Shown here: positions 22,136-33,265 of the stretch, piece after piece | How the letters are laid out: every line of letters begins with the position of its first letter | Position numbering within the stretch: the first letter of the stretch is position 1 | Origin: Coccinella septempunctata | Taxonomy: Eukaryota; Arthropoda; Insecta; Coleoptera; Coccinellidae | Direction: 5' to 3' | Assembly (NCBI RefSeq): GCF_907165205.1 | Contig: NC_058192.1 | Span: forward strand, 19,034,001 to 19,098,000 | Length of the DNA: 64,000 bases | Made by a program: the position numbers and the translations under genes | Notes under the pieces: model-generated | Seen by the model: only the letters and a program-made list of their open reading frames with translations | Told to the model about the DNA's origin: nothing | Database searches by the model: none

Positions 22136-22629
22136 GACAACGAGGTTTAAGTACGTAGGTGAGCACAGCACGCCGAGGACAGTGGGTCGAGGATCACCTC
22201 AATGACACAGCTGAAGATTGCGTTTATTTGCGGATGAGTCTAGATTTTAAGGACGCGTGTTGAAACGCTAGAAGCTCATGCTATTGAAGGGGTTGGCTGG
22301 CCAGCTCACATACATGAATTGCATGTCTGGTTAGAGATTTCTGAGAATATCAGGTAAACATACTCTGGCATCTGATAAAAATGAACATTTTGAAGCGAGT
22401 ATTACTAAAATGAATTGATGAAAGATCAGTGATCCCTATCAATTTTGAGCAGTGTAGTTTTCTGTCTTTTGTGATATTAATATTGTAACATGAATATAAA
22501 TAAATTGGCTCTGCCTGTTATATTGAATAAATAATATTCCAAAAGATACATGCATTCTGAAAAACTGAACAGGTCGATAAAAGGACAGAAACATGTTGAT
22601 GGACTATAATAAAAGGAGTTCTTAGACTT
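22136..22629. other. No feature seen
   Basis: AT-rich; a repeated GAACATATTTCAG-like word is not supported as a feature. Confidence 0.35.
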
Positions 22630-22845
22630 TTACACCATGTCATCCTTGAAATGGGGGCGGTAGTCGCAAACTTCATCAAAGCATTCGTTTTTCCTTTCGT
22701 TCATCAGCTCCGAAACTTCAAGGATCATACCCTCATCATAAAGTTGGTACATTCCGCAAGTATCACTTTCGGCTCGACTGCCTCGTGAGCATAAAATCTG
22801 CAGTTTCCGGCATAGCGCAGCATCGCCGTTGCAAATTATTCGCAA
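22630..22845 (-). CDS. Hypothetical acidic, Cys-containing open frame or exon, 71 codons
   Basis: The frame starts MRIICNGDAALCRKLQILCS and ends DEVCDYRPHFKDDMV before a stop. It has six cysteines, balanced composition and few low-complexity runs, unlike most chance frames here, and lies in a GC-richer stretch. A possible acceptor (CTGCAG) lies inside the frame. No domain is recognised and there is no second copy in the window. It could be a terminal exon of a host gene or a chance frame. Confidence 0.25.
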   Translation of the reverse strand: MRIICNGDAALCRKLQILCSRGSRAESDTCGMYQLYDEGMILEVSELMNERKNECFDEVCDYRPHFKDDMV

Positions 22846-23253
22846 ACTATTCGCCGGCGTTGACTTTGGCGGCCGAAGTTCCGAGCTTTTGAGCGAACTT
22901 TTGCGCAGAAATGAACTTTCGGGTCGACGGTTGTGTATGGAGTTCGACGACGTGGAGGAACAAACGGTTCAAGGGAACTCCTGAAGTGTCTACTAGCAAT
23001 TATTGTTCTCTGACTAAGGGGTCAATGAGGATTCGGAAGCGTTCTCAGGTGTTTTGAGCGAAACCTAGGACGAAACACACTTTCGTTGATTCTTACAATG
23101 GAACTTTACTTTCAACCTTGAATATTTACCCTCCAAGAGATGTGGAAAAATGCAAAATTTGAAATATGCAGAAAGCGATCTTCAATTCGTTATTTTAAAA
23201 ATATCATGGAAATAGGCTCAGCAAAATGGAAATCATAAAACAAAAACAAAAAA
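22846..23253. other. No gene recognised; GC-richer at its left end
   Basis: 22860-22990 continues the GC-richer stretch beside the hypothetical frame. The remainder is AT-rich. Confidence 0.35.
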
Positions 23254-23660
23254 GATATCGATTGAAATTTATTTTGGGAGGATTTTGCATCTCTTCATAA
23301 ACTTTTTAGGGTTTTCACTCCCAATCTCTGAAACAAAATCAATTAAAAATGAAATCAACGATTTGCTCCTGCGTAAATTCTTGCACTTATGTCAGACAAA
23401 AAGCGACAATTCAGAAGATTTTCAAAAGTAGATTTTTTCGTCTGATGAAGGAGTCTGATATAGACTCCGAAACGTTACAAAGAATTATAATTTCAACGTT
23501 ATTTATTTTGAGTTCATTGTCAGGCAACAATTTTTTCTAGTTAATTCGCTCCTGACAAATTAGTGCAAGAATTTACGCAGGAGCAAATCGTTGATTTCAT
23601 TTTTAATTGATTTTGTTTCAGAGATTGGGAGTGAAAACCCTAAAAAGTTTATGAAGAAAA
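23254..23660 (+). mobile_element. Hammerhead-bearing inverted-repeat element, copy 2
   Basis: The ends are inverted copies of about 90 bp: AAACTTTTTAGGGTTTTCAC on the left and its complement at 23633-23652, both running into the GATTTGCTCCTGCG hairpin. A further GATATCGATT...TGGGAGGATTTTGC flank on the left matches the right flank of the palindrome at 17.3 kb in inverted form. The interior equals the inner part of the 16.5-17.3 kb arms and has the hammerhead-like motif. No protein is encoded. Confidence 0.65.
23442..23500 (+). ncRNA. Hammerhead-like ribozyme motif, best-preserved copy
   Basis: The order is CTGATGA (23442-23448), A, stem II GGAGTC/GACTCC around the loop TGATATA (23450-23468), GAAA (23469-23472), then CGTT pairing with AACG (23495-23498) across a loop of about 18 nt, followed by TT. 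This gives all three conserved parts: core, GAAA, and a 4-bp stem III ending in a GUU triplet at the expected cleavage position. The stem I strands (upstream TTCGT, downstream ATTTATT) pair poorly beyond one or two bases, so activity is uncertain. Confidence 0.55.
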
Positions 23661-24049
23661 ACAAAAAACTTTTGGGTAAAACTTGGCAGAAATACACAAG
23701 GTTTTTCAAGGTGTCAGTCGTTCTTTCCGAAAGCACTATGATATTTTCGAAACACGAGGTCCAATATGCACACCTTCTGAGATATGGTGTGTCAAGAATA
23801 AAAAAAAGTTTTCTCACGTTTTCCTTGATAAATTGAAAGGTCAAGGGATATTTCTCGATGGTTCAATATTCTGAAGAGAAACAAAATCATCCGCCTTCTA
23901 TTTGTTTCAATCTACCCTGAAATTTCTCACAAGATGCAAATATACAGTTGAAAAACTAATTCTTCAAAGCGACAGATTGTTCTTCTGTTATAAAACTCTA
24001 CCTTTTCCAAAAAAAACGACCTCAGGGTTTTTCATCAGATCGAATTTGT
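23661..24049. other. No gene recognised
   Basis: Two overlapping plus-strand frames and one minus-strand frame here come from the element border and chance. No family resemblance. Confidence 0.4.
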
Positions 24050-24146
24050 GGGTTATCCATAAATTACGTGAAAAATGTCATGACGAGAAAGGGTCAAAAA
24101 ATCGCAAGTAACACCTCATGTAATTTATGGATATCACCTTATCGGG
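24050..24146. mobile_element. Tiny inverted-repeat element (ATCCATAAATTACGT type)
   Basis: TTATCCATAAATTACGTGA on the left and TCATGTAATTTATGGATATC on the right are imperfect inverted ends about 95 bp apart. Termini of this kind are widespread in small elements of arthropod genomes, as far as recalled. No coding. Confidence 0.55.
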
Positions 24147-24334
24147 AAGAAGTTTGTTTTTTTTTTAATGATTTCCATGTTATTGAGTATATTTCTTTTA
24201 ACATTTAAAATAGAGTAATTAATAGATCATAGATCATGTGTGTTCTAGTACAGGAGACCACATGGATTAGAATAACACTAAAATCTTAATGACAGGACAG
24301 GATCATTATAAACGAAAAATTTAAGAGTACCTAC

Positions 24335-24500
24335 ACTGATTTGCTCCTGAGGAATTAGTGCAAAAATTTACGCAGGAGCAAATCAATTATTCCAAATTTT
24401 TACTTGATTATGTTTCAGAGACTGGAAATGGAAAACTCTAAAGAGATTCAGAAGATGCAGAGTTCTCCCAGACTGAATTTCAATCGACATCTTTTCTAAG
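24335..24500. mobile_element. End fragment of the hammerhead-bearing family, copy 3
   Basis: GATTTGCTCCTG...TTACGCAGGAGCAAATC, GTTTCAGAGACTGG, and GCAGAGTTCTCCCAGACTGA followed by TTTCAATCGACATC match the right end of the 16.5-17.3 kb copy with many substitutions. The hammerhead part is not included. Confidence 0.6.
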
Positions 24501-24642
24501 CACCTGTATATCAAAATGAATGAAGACAATACCTCTTATAAATTTTGAAAAAAAAATAAAACATTGGCAAAATTCATGTCCTAAAAATGCAGAAAGCACT
24601 AACGCAGTAGTCATTTCACTTTTGAAGCTTCGTCAAATTATA

Positions 24643-25549
24643 TAGGGAGAGTCCGGGAGACTTGCTCAGGTAGGAGACTTGAACCACCTCAATTATTTCA
24701 ATTCAAATTTCGCGCTACCGGTATCATAAATAGCTTGCGACATACTCGTAACAAGGCACAACTAGTGGCGACTCCATTTTGGCCGCCATCATAACAGTTC
24801 GGGAGTGAGAGGGATAAACGTGATTCTGTTTTTAGGAAGTGAGAAATTGAATAATTTTTATTTGTTACACTGTCTGAAAATTTTAATAGGTGCGTAGTAT
24901 TATTTAGTTTTATTGCTTCCATTGATTAATATTGTTTTACAAACGATGAGCCTTTTTATTAATAGTTGTTAAAGTTTCAAGAAAACATCTGTTGAATAGA
25001 CTAAAAAGGAATGCTGGAGACTTGACCAGGCTATGGTCGGGAAACATAATCAGAGGTCCAAGTTTCCCGCATTGAGCTTAGATAATAGTTTGCTTCAAAA
25101 AAAGAAAATTGAATAGTAGAAATAATTATAAAAAAATATACAAAGGTTCGAAAAATAAAAAACATCTCGGAAATAAGTGAGAGTGACTCTGAAATGGACA
25201 ATATGTATTTAATGCGCTGATACATCTGATGATGAAAACTGTGATATAGACAATCGTTGGTCATTTGAAATTGTTTTCTTTCAATGTTTTTCCTGATAAA
25301 CAAACTTATGCTCGAGTCTCTCTAGCCCCCTGTTCAACTCTCCCATGGGTTAGGGAGACATGAGCCAATTTTCAGTTCCTAAAAAGAGAATTGCAATACT
25401 CAAAATGTTCATATCACCATCACTCTACTATATACCGTTACCTATTTGGGCATGATATATTAACGTAAAAAAATAAGTTCCTACCATTTACAGATACAAC
25501 CTGAGTGGCTTCAGAGTGAAAAGGGGTTCAACTCTCCCGGACTCCCCAT
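24643..25549. mobile_element. Non-autonomous DNA element of about 0.9 kb with GGGGAGTCCGGGAGA termini
   Basis: The left end GGGAGAGTCCGGGAGACTTG and the complement of the right end (ATGGGGAGTCCGGGAGAGTT) form an imperfect inverted repeat of about 24 bp. Echoes of the terminus (GGAGACTTGAACC, GGAGACTTGACCAGG, AGGGAGACATGAGCC) recur inside. No transposase frame is present. The superfamily was not assigned. Confidence 0.6.
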
Positions 25550-25714
25550 AATTTTTCAAATATTTATATTATTTTTGTTGAAACAAATATTTCATTTCAT
25601 TGAAATTCTCGTTAATATTCTAACCTTAAAACTCTACATATACATATTTCAGAAGGATTTTGGGTTTTTCTGAAGGGAAGACACAAAGTAATTCAATATC
25701 TTTCACTTTTGACA

Positions 25715-26525
25715 AGTCGAGCAGTTCAGATACTTGGGAAGCTTCATAAATACTAGGGCTTACCTAGACACGGAAATACACAACCATATCAATTCGGCAT
25801 CACGGGCATTCTGGAAGCTAAAGGACAGAGTGTTTCAAAATCACGACCTCAATCTTTAGACCAAGATAGCTGTTTACAAAGTAGTGGTCCTCCCAACGCT
25901 TCTTTACGGAAGCGAAAGCTGGACGCCCTACAGTCGACATATTAAACAGCTTGAACAAACGCAACAACGTCATCTACGACAGATACTGCACATCAGATGG
26001 TTCCACAAACTTTCGAATGCAGAAGTCTTGCAACGCGCGAGTTGTACAACAATTGTACGAGGTAACGAGGGCCCGACTCAGATGGAGCATCCACATTTTG
26101 AGGATGCAAGACACAAGACTCCCCAAAATAACTCTGTATGGCGAATTGACAGGGGGAGCCCGGAAACTAGGAGGCCAGTATAAGCGGTTAAAGGATATAC
26201 TACATTAATCCCTAAAATCAGTTAATGCCAATCATAAGTGGGAACAACTAGCGCTGGACAGGTCACAGTGGAGGTCTTTGGTACAAAGTTATAATGGAGA
26301 CTCGAGAAGGATACAGCGGCGGTCAGATATGGTTGGTGACTATCCATGCCCGGAGTGTGGAAAGCTCTGTAGGTCATGGTTAGGTCCCTTCAGTCACAGA
26401 AGGGTACACAGTCGCAATTAGCCCTAAGAAATTACAAGTCTGTTCGCACCTTTATTTTTTTCCTTTTTTTGTCTTTTTGTAGATTTATTCCCGGTAAAGG
26501 TATACAGCAATGAATGAATGAATGC
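25715..26525 (+). pseudogene. LINE reverse transcriptase C-terminus, copy 2, frameshifted
   Basis: The plus strand encodes, across at least two frames, VEQFRYLGSFINT, LPTLLYGSESWTPYSRHIKQ, RHLRQILHIRWFHKLSNAEV, then LRWSIHILRMQDTRLPK and GGARKLGGQYKRLKDIL. A stop at 26206-26208 interrupts it. The reading then resumes to a C2H2 finger (C-x2-C-x12-H-x3-H, 26347-26412) and stops at 26419-26421. The 3' tail is an AATGAATGAATG run at 26511-26524. It is 5'-truncated before the catalytic RT motifs. It is the most complete of the three copies for the part missing in copy 1. Confidence 0.82.
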
Positions 26526-27211
26526 ATATTCAATAAGAGACTTTACGGTCGTCCACCTTAGGACAAAAGAACTAGTATATACTGACTCCAACTACCGGAG
26601 GTGAATCGATTGAATTTCTCGGACCAGCAAACAACCCTAAAAATATAACCTCTCTCAACGTGACATGTCTGAATGCACCGAGCAGTTCGAAGAACGAACA
26701 TGCATACCGTCCAGCGTTCGCTAACCGTCCACTCTCGCAATTCGTAATTCAGGTCGCGTACTGCCAAAGTCGTTGGTCCCGTCGTCGAATATAGAATCGG
26801 AAAGAACAAGATTGCCGTCGCACTTGCATACCAGCCGCTCCAGATTTTTTCGGCAGACGGCGACGACGACGAGCGCGTCGCCCCGAGCAAAGGAATGCGG
26901 TCCCCAGAAGAGCGACGACGACGACGACGGCCCGTCCGTCAACATCCGACGGGCCGATCCCAGCGCTTATCCGGTATTTCGGATATTCGAATATGTGCGT
27001 CTTATTGGAAAATTCGTGCGATTATTGGGTCGGGGACTGTGGGACGCATTCCGTTGGGATCTGACGGTTATCGTTTGACGAATATTGGTTCACGTTGGGG
27101 GCGGGTTATCTAATTCAATCATTTATTTCATGAAGTAGGCATTCGAGCATGAAATATTTTGTCATCGAATCTTACGTGACACGTCTAGAAGATATAATAA
27201 CCTTCCACATA
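26526..27211. other. No gene; GC-rich island with CGA-repeat tract at about 26680-27110
   Basis: CGACGACGACGACGACGG-type runs open frames on both strands at once (for example 26773-27078 plus and 26558-26890 minus). No domain or splice-bounded exon could be supported. Single-copy within the window. Confidence 0.4.
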
Positions 27212-28430
27212 CCGGGTGGCCCACCCCAGACCAGGCCGCTCATTTTGAGGGAGTAAATAAAGATATTTTGAAAATCTTTTCTTGTGGTGTGTGAAGGCTG
27301 TTGAAAAGCACAATTTAAAATTATTGTCATATATACAGTGTGTTCGAAAACAAAGATATAGACCAAAGTTGCACTTTTTTAAATGTAACAGCCTGTAGTT
27401 GACCTCAAAAATGGAATGGCAAACTCAAATTATGCTGAGTTTCTTCAGATCACTTTACACCTTAGAAGCACCATTTACAAGGTAATGGCGAAAAATTGGG
27501 TACTTTGACCGAATGAAACTCTTTACAAAAGATCCACAGATGTGTAGTGTCACAGATTTAGCTAGTTATTCTAAAGGTAATTCTGTTTTTCCAGGGGTGG
27601 CACAGCTCATTATTAAAACTTAAAATGGCTACCTATATTTTCTTATCAGGGCCGAATTGGAAATACAGGTATAGGAAAAAAGTGTTCCTTTTGACCTCAA
27701 AAATCCAAAGTCAAAATATTTGTACGAGTCAAAGACTGTATACCGGGTGGCCCACCCCAGACTCGGCGCTCATTTTGGGGGAGTAAATAAAGTTATTTTG
27801 AAAATCCTTTCTTGTGGTGTGTGTAGGGTGTTCCAAAAGCACAATTTAAAATTATTGTCATATATACAGGGTGGGCAAAATTCGTTGTCTACTGAGGGGA
27901 TCTCGAGAACTATAGCAGCTAAAAGAAAACGGATGGCACATTTCCTAGCTCTTTCTCAGAGACAAAAAAAATGGTAAAAACCGTAGATACTGCACATCAG
28001 AGTTGCATTCGGTCAAAGTACCCAATTTTCCGAATTTCACATATGAAATTACTTGAAGACGGCGCATTATACGAGAAAATATGAAGAATACATTTATTTT
28101 ACAAAACTTTCAAACATTCTTTATGTAGCGTGCAACTTAGTTTCAAGAGTTGGGTTCTTTGAATTTTTGATAATTTTATGGTACGTAGTGGTCATTATGA
28201 GAAAACTGGAAGACGTGGGTGAGATCTTGTGTTCGAAAAAGATTCATCTATAAAAGGAAAACTATTTTCCGAAATTCATTTGATTTGATAGAATCGTTTG
28301 TGAGATAGAACTAAATAATATATTTTTTATGGTTTTTCAACAGCCTTTTTCTTTTAAACCGAGCTGATTCGGAAAAAAAGTGTTTCTTTTGACCCAAAGT
28401 CATTGTACGAGTCAAAAACTCACCCTGTAT
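27212..28430. mobile_element. Mosaic of nested miniature elements
   Basis: A 125-bp unit beginning ACCGGGTGGCCCACCCCAGA occurs twice in the same orientation (27212-27337 and 27743-27868). Between the copies lies the right end of a TACAGGGTGAG-family element (CAGGGGTGGCACAGCTCATT to GAGTCAAAGACTGTA). After the second copy comes the left end of the family at 32719-33265 (CAGGGTGGGCAAAATTCGTT, 27868-27985). This is followed by about 400 bp of a TACAGGGTGAG element in reverse, ending CTCACCCTG at 28427. Open frames here are transposon DNA read by chance. Confidence 0.65.
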
Positions 28431-29649
28431 AACTAATAAGTAATAAGAACAAGGGCTCACTCTTTGATCGAGCTCGCAGAAAATTAGAAATTATATCTTG
28501 AAATGTTCATTCCAAGAATATTTCCTCCACATTTCAAACAGTGATTAAAAATTGTATCCAAGAAGCAGTTAATTTGTACAGGGCGTTTTCAAAAGTGGGT
28601 GATGACTGAACCTTCTTTTTACAATGGCTCAAAAAATTGTACCACTGTTTTGCGGCTATAGGGAAATTCCTCATTTCTTACACATAAACCAAAACTCAAA
28701 ACACCATTCAGATATGACAAAGATACCCGAAGAATAAAGCAAAAACTTTTTTTCCTTAAGGCCTAGAGTACAGGATGCGTAAACAGCTGTCAGCAAGACA
28801 TAAACCACATTCAAACGGCGAGGAAGAAACAATTAGAAATTGCGCTGCGTTCTGAACTTGGAAATTTCCCGATTATACTATAATTTCTTGTTTCTGTTGA
28901 CTGAGATTACCCCTTTTCGAAGCGAGGAAAGTTTTCAAGAATTTTCCGCAGTCGTTGTGCATCATTTCGATGTTTAGGGCGATGAACAAAGATTGACTTC
29001 TAAACTTTCCCGGCCAATTAGGAGGGAGAACGGTTTAATTAGCATCGTGAGCTCACCAGGGGAAAAGTGAATTCGTTGAGTAAAGGTAGAATAGTTTGAG
29101 CACATTTTTATGAATATCGATAAAAGTTGTGAAGCTTCCATGAGGTTAAGAGGTTTTTGAAGATATATTATGTATTTAATTAATTCCAAGGATGAATAAG
29201 ACAAGTCAGACAGTCTTGTGGTCTCTTCAGGCTGTTAAATGTTTCGAGTAAAAGCGTTATTTACAAAAATATGGTGGTATGTACCTTTGAAAACTCCAGG
29301 AAATCTAAATGATTCTGTTATCAAGGGGATTATAGGTTTGTAGGGATAATAAGGAAATGTCACCTAGCCATGTTTGATCATGAGCAGAGGCTATTTTTGG
29401 TGTATCATACAACCAGAAGGGATATTCAAATTATACAGGGTGATTCATAGGTTCAGGGCGATACAGTCAAGGTAGAGGACACCTCTAAGTAACTGATATT
29501 TTATTATCTTTATTACCAACCAACAAGGTGATTTATTAATTTTCATATAATCCTTCATAACTTATGAACGACTCTAACTGCTCATTCAAGAAAAGGGATA
29601 GTGAATATCTGAAAAGAACCTTGTTTTTCAACAGAAAATCGAACTTTCA
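28431..29649. other. No gene recognised
   Basis: AT-rich. Isolated element termini occur (TACAGGGCG at about 28577, TATACAGGGTGATTCAT at about 29435) without partners. Confidence 0.4.
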
Positions 29650-30770
29650 ATATATTCACCTACAGCAGCGCATGAGGGCATACTTGATTTGCCTCCCCTA
29701 CACTTACATGTGAGTAAATGTAGCCTTCTAGAAGAAATAAGAATATCTTTTAACGGGAATCTCCTAACGAAAACTGGGTTGGACATATGAGGATATTGAA
29801 TCAACTAAACTCAAACCTCTTGGCAAAACCATCGGATGTCATGCCAATCATCTTCGATTTCGAAATGCCCTTTGAAACGGTCATAGCTGACCGTCTTAGT
29901 GCAATAAGTTTCGTAAATCGTTTGGACAAAAAGTCATCCACGTGGTTTACTGATGGATCAAAATCAGAAAGGGGCACCGGCATTGGCGTATATGGACCTA
30001 AACCGAGGATCTCTAAAGCCCTGGGAAGCGAACCGTCCTATTTTACTGACCGAGACACTGGCTGTTTACGTATGCTCTCAGGAGTGTCTTAAAATGAACC
30101 TCAAAGGTGCGCATATCTATATCACCACGGACAGCCAGGCCACGCTGAGGTCCCTGAAATCACACTGCCAGACATGGGAGTGCCGTAATACCATAAAGCA
30201 ACTGGCCAGAGACAACAAAGTGACTCTATACTATGGGTACCAGGGCACTGTGGAGTTGAAGGAAACGAGAAAGCCGATGAACTTGCAAAAAGAGCATCAA
30301 GTTTAATACCTGCTAGACCTGAGCCTTTCTGTGGGCTTGGAAAATACCAATACAAGGCAGCGGTTCAACAATGGGAGTTGAACAACAGATAAACCCTCTG
30401 TATAAACACTCCTGAACTTACCCAGTCAAAGAAATTCTTGATGATACAAATGGGTAAGTATGGGTAAGTCAGCAGATGAGATTTGTAGGCTCTGTGGATC
30501 AGAAGCTGAAACAGCTGAACACATGGTATGCAAGTATCCAGAGCTGGCGGACCTAAGAACCACTCATATGGGGAAACCGGTCCTGGATACTCACGAGGTA
30601 ACGGCTAAGGCCCCTAAGGATGTTGTCAGTTTTGTCAACACCATTGACGACCTCCTTGGGTTCCTATGAATGAGTAGGGTAGAGAACAAAAGATCTACAT
30701 GGTCGCAGTTCCCGAAAGGCTAATAGAGCCACAACGACCCAGGTTCAAATAATAATAATAATAATATTCA
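29650..30770 (+). pseudogene. 5'-truncated RNase H LINE (R1/I/LOA-like), frameshifted
   Basis: It starts within the post-RT region (PTAAHEGILDLPPLHLHV at about 29662) and runs into an RNase H domain (WFTDGSKSERGTGIGVYG, then TETLAVYVCSQECL and ITTDSQATLRSL). A one-base frame change separates the two RNase H halves near 29990. Later parts include ELTQSKKFLMIQMGK and a CCHC-like tail (CRLCGSEAETAEHMVC, 30490-30537). The 3' end is an AAT run at about 30750-30766. The GNExAD-type end of the RNase H domain is recognisable but frame-broken. RT catalytic motifs are absent. Confidence 0.82.
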
Positions 30771-32039
30771 AGAGAGAGTTGAGGAAAATATAAAGATGAT
30801 AAAATAAACAATACTGTAATTGAGCATATTTGAGGCTGAACACCAAGATTTTCAACCCAAACTCGCGATGAGCCCAATTTCTATCTGGCGCCGTCCCTGC
30901 AGCCACGTTCTTCCTACTTTTTCACCCACCCGAATTCTTCGTCCGCGGGGATGCCTGGTTCACGGTTTCTCGATCTACGGGCGTTGTTCAGACGCCGGAA
31001 AGGAATCGTAACACAATGGAGAAGACGTTCGTGTTTTCCATTGATCGCCACCATAGGACCGGCCTAATCCTCTTGCGTCACAGACGGCGAACCTTTCATT
31101 GTGTTGCGTGTGGAGGGCGTCAAAAGATACATCAACTGTTCTCATCGTCTTCTTCGATTTGTTATGAACAATCCTTCGATAATTTCCGAGCTCCATTATG
31201 TGCGAAGAGCTTCTGGTGGGAGGAAGATGCTGGATGGATTATGACCCTGCCGAATTTCAAACAGTTTTCGTTTTTTCTGCACTAAAATCTAGTAAGAGCC
31301 CGTTTACACGCTCAAGCCGGTTGCAAACAGGTTTGTGCAAGCCTTAATGAACGTATGAACGAAGAAAAGAAGTCGTTCCTTCCAGCTTTTTGCCCTGATC
31401 AACTCATTTTGGGGTTCACTATAGGGTTTAAAACTTTTTTTTAAATCTGATTTGACAAGCAAATAATGGAAATCTTTGCTTCAGGAGAAAATTAGGGTTC
31501 GTTTGAAATCTTCCGCGATTTATCTCCATTTTGAATACCACTATGTCCTTGATGAACCATAATATGATTTCTTATTAGATATAGGGTTCGAGCCTCTGTT
31601 ATATACAGAGTTTTTTCAGTCCTTAAACTGGGAATTCTTAGGAGATTCTATGAGGGAAGGTCTCAATCGAAACCAATATCCAAAAAGTTCCAATTTTCAG
31701 TCACAAAGTGTTAAAATTTCGTTTTTTAGCATTATTTCAGAAAAAACAAAACCCGAGACGAAACCCTCTTTTGACATGGATAGCTATTTTTCGATGTAGA
31801 ATATTTTTTATTATTTCAATCTCTGACTTTTTCTTAGGAACTATGGACTACAATATTTTTTGAAAAATATTAGGTGATTTTGTAAAATGAAAATGTTGTG
31901 AAATTGATTTGATGGGGTAACTGGTAAGTCGACTATTTAATTTCTATGGTTATATTTATATTTATGTCAATAGAAGCTTTTTGGCTTTTACAGAGATAGT
32001 CCAATGAAGTCAGATTTCCAATCTTTATAGATCTCAATG
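30771..32039. other. No gene; GC-richer patch at about 30880-31200
   Basis: The patch has short frames on both strands without a family. The remainder is AT-rich. Confidence 0.4.
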
Positions 32040-32718
32040 TACAGGGTGGGCAAAATTGGTGATACCTGAACTACAACTTTTTAACCCAAAGAGATAGGAA
32101 AAAATGAATGTACCATTCATATCATCTTTTTTCGAGAAACTAATAATGCCATCACTGCATTACTCATATCTTTTTTTTCGAGCTATAACATAAATTTGTG
32201 TTTTTTCTTATGAAAACAGTAGTTTAATCGCCATTTTTTACTGTTTCAGAAATATATTATACATCACCCTCAGTCTTTCTAAGTCATTTTAAACTATTGT
32301 TTTCATAAGAAAAAATGCATCTTTATGTTATAGCTCAGCAAATATACCTGCTGGAAAAAATCATAGTACGCCACTGGATTGCTATCAAAAAAGTTTCTGT
32401 ATAATAATGAAGAATGATCACGCCTAAACGGGGAGGCAATGAATAAAATAATGCGGATAAATTCAGATGCATACGATCTGAATTGAGCTAGCTCAATTCA
32501 GATCGTAACACTTGTCGATATTCATATCGTCGGGTGGTATGCATCTGAATTTATCCGCATTATTTCTGTATAATGTTTTCATTTTAACATCCTAGCTTAA
32601 ACAGAAACGGAGATAATGATCAAAGTTGAAATTTTAATTTTGGCCTATATATCGAAAACAAAAGAAGATAGAGTAATGCAATTGTAGTTCAGGTATCACC
32701 AATTTTGCCCAACCTGTA
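32040..32718. mobile_element. TACAGGGTGGGCAAAATT-type element A
   Basis: Termini at 32042 (CAGGGTGGGCAAAATTGGTG) and 32716 (complement of the same with one mismatch) form an inverted repeat of about 36 bp including ATACCTGAACTACAA. TA lies at both sides. A second inverted element of 120 bp is nested at 32446-32565. No coding. Confidence 0.75.
32446..32565. mobile_element. 120-bp nested hairpin element with perfect ends and palindromic core
   Basis: The 29-bp ends (AAATAATGCGGATAAATTCA...) are perfect inverted copies at 32446-32474 and 32537-32565. Overlapping the inner edge is a 34-nt perfect palindrome (32473-32506) centred on GAGCTAGCTC. A 12-bp direct repeat TTTCTGTATAAT lies at 32394-32405 and 32563-32574. 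Confidence 0.75.
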
Positions 32719-33265
32719 CAGGGTGGGCAAAATTCGTTGTCTACTGAGGGGATCTCGAGAGCTAGAAGAAAACGGATGGCACATTTCCCTGCTCTTTTTC
32801 AGAGAAACAAAGAATGGTGTAGCCTCCTACAATTCTTCCTTTTGAGTTATTAGCAAAAAGAGAGATTTTGAAGATTTCGAAAAGTTCTCTCTTTTTCGTC
32901 TTTGAACTTGAACCTTCTTAGGCATTTTTATCGTAGAATCTACTGACAAATGATTTTTTTCCAATTCAAAAACATCAAATTCAATGAAAGTTTGCATTTA
33001 AAAAAACGAAAGTTCGCCTAATGATTCGAAATGAAAACATATTTTGAGCCCGTCAGTGGATTTTACGTAAAAAAGTGCCTGTAGAAGGTTCAAGTTTCAG
33101 ATCTTCAAAGACAAAACAATTATGAGAACTTTTCGAAATCGTCAAAATCTCATTTTTGCTGATAACTCACCATTCTTTGTGGCTCTGAAAAAAAGCTCGG
33201 AAATGGCTGTTCTTCTAGCTCATATAGTTCTCGAGATCCCCTCAGTGGACAACGAATTTTGCCGA
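32719..33265. mobile_element. TACAGGGTGGGCAAAATTCG-type element B
   Basis: The left end CAGGGTGGGCAAAATTCGTT with GTCTACTGAGGGGATCTCGA is mirrored on the right by CTCGAGATCCCCTCAGTGGA and CAACGAATTTTGCC. The final bases on the right (GACCTCG) are degraded. It abuts element A and shares its TA. A 5'-like fragment of the same family is at 27868-27985. Internal halves are themselves inverted (TTTGAAGATTTCGAAAAGTT and its complement). Confidence 0.72.

Noticed and set aside
26558..27113. Four overlapping frames with Asp/Arg/Ser runs
   Set aside because: CGA trinucleotide tracts open several frames at once; there is no supported exon.
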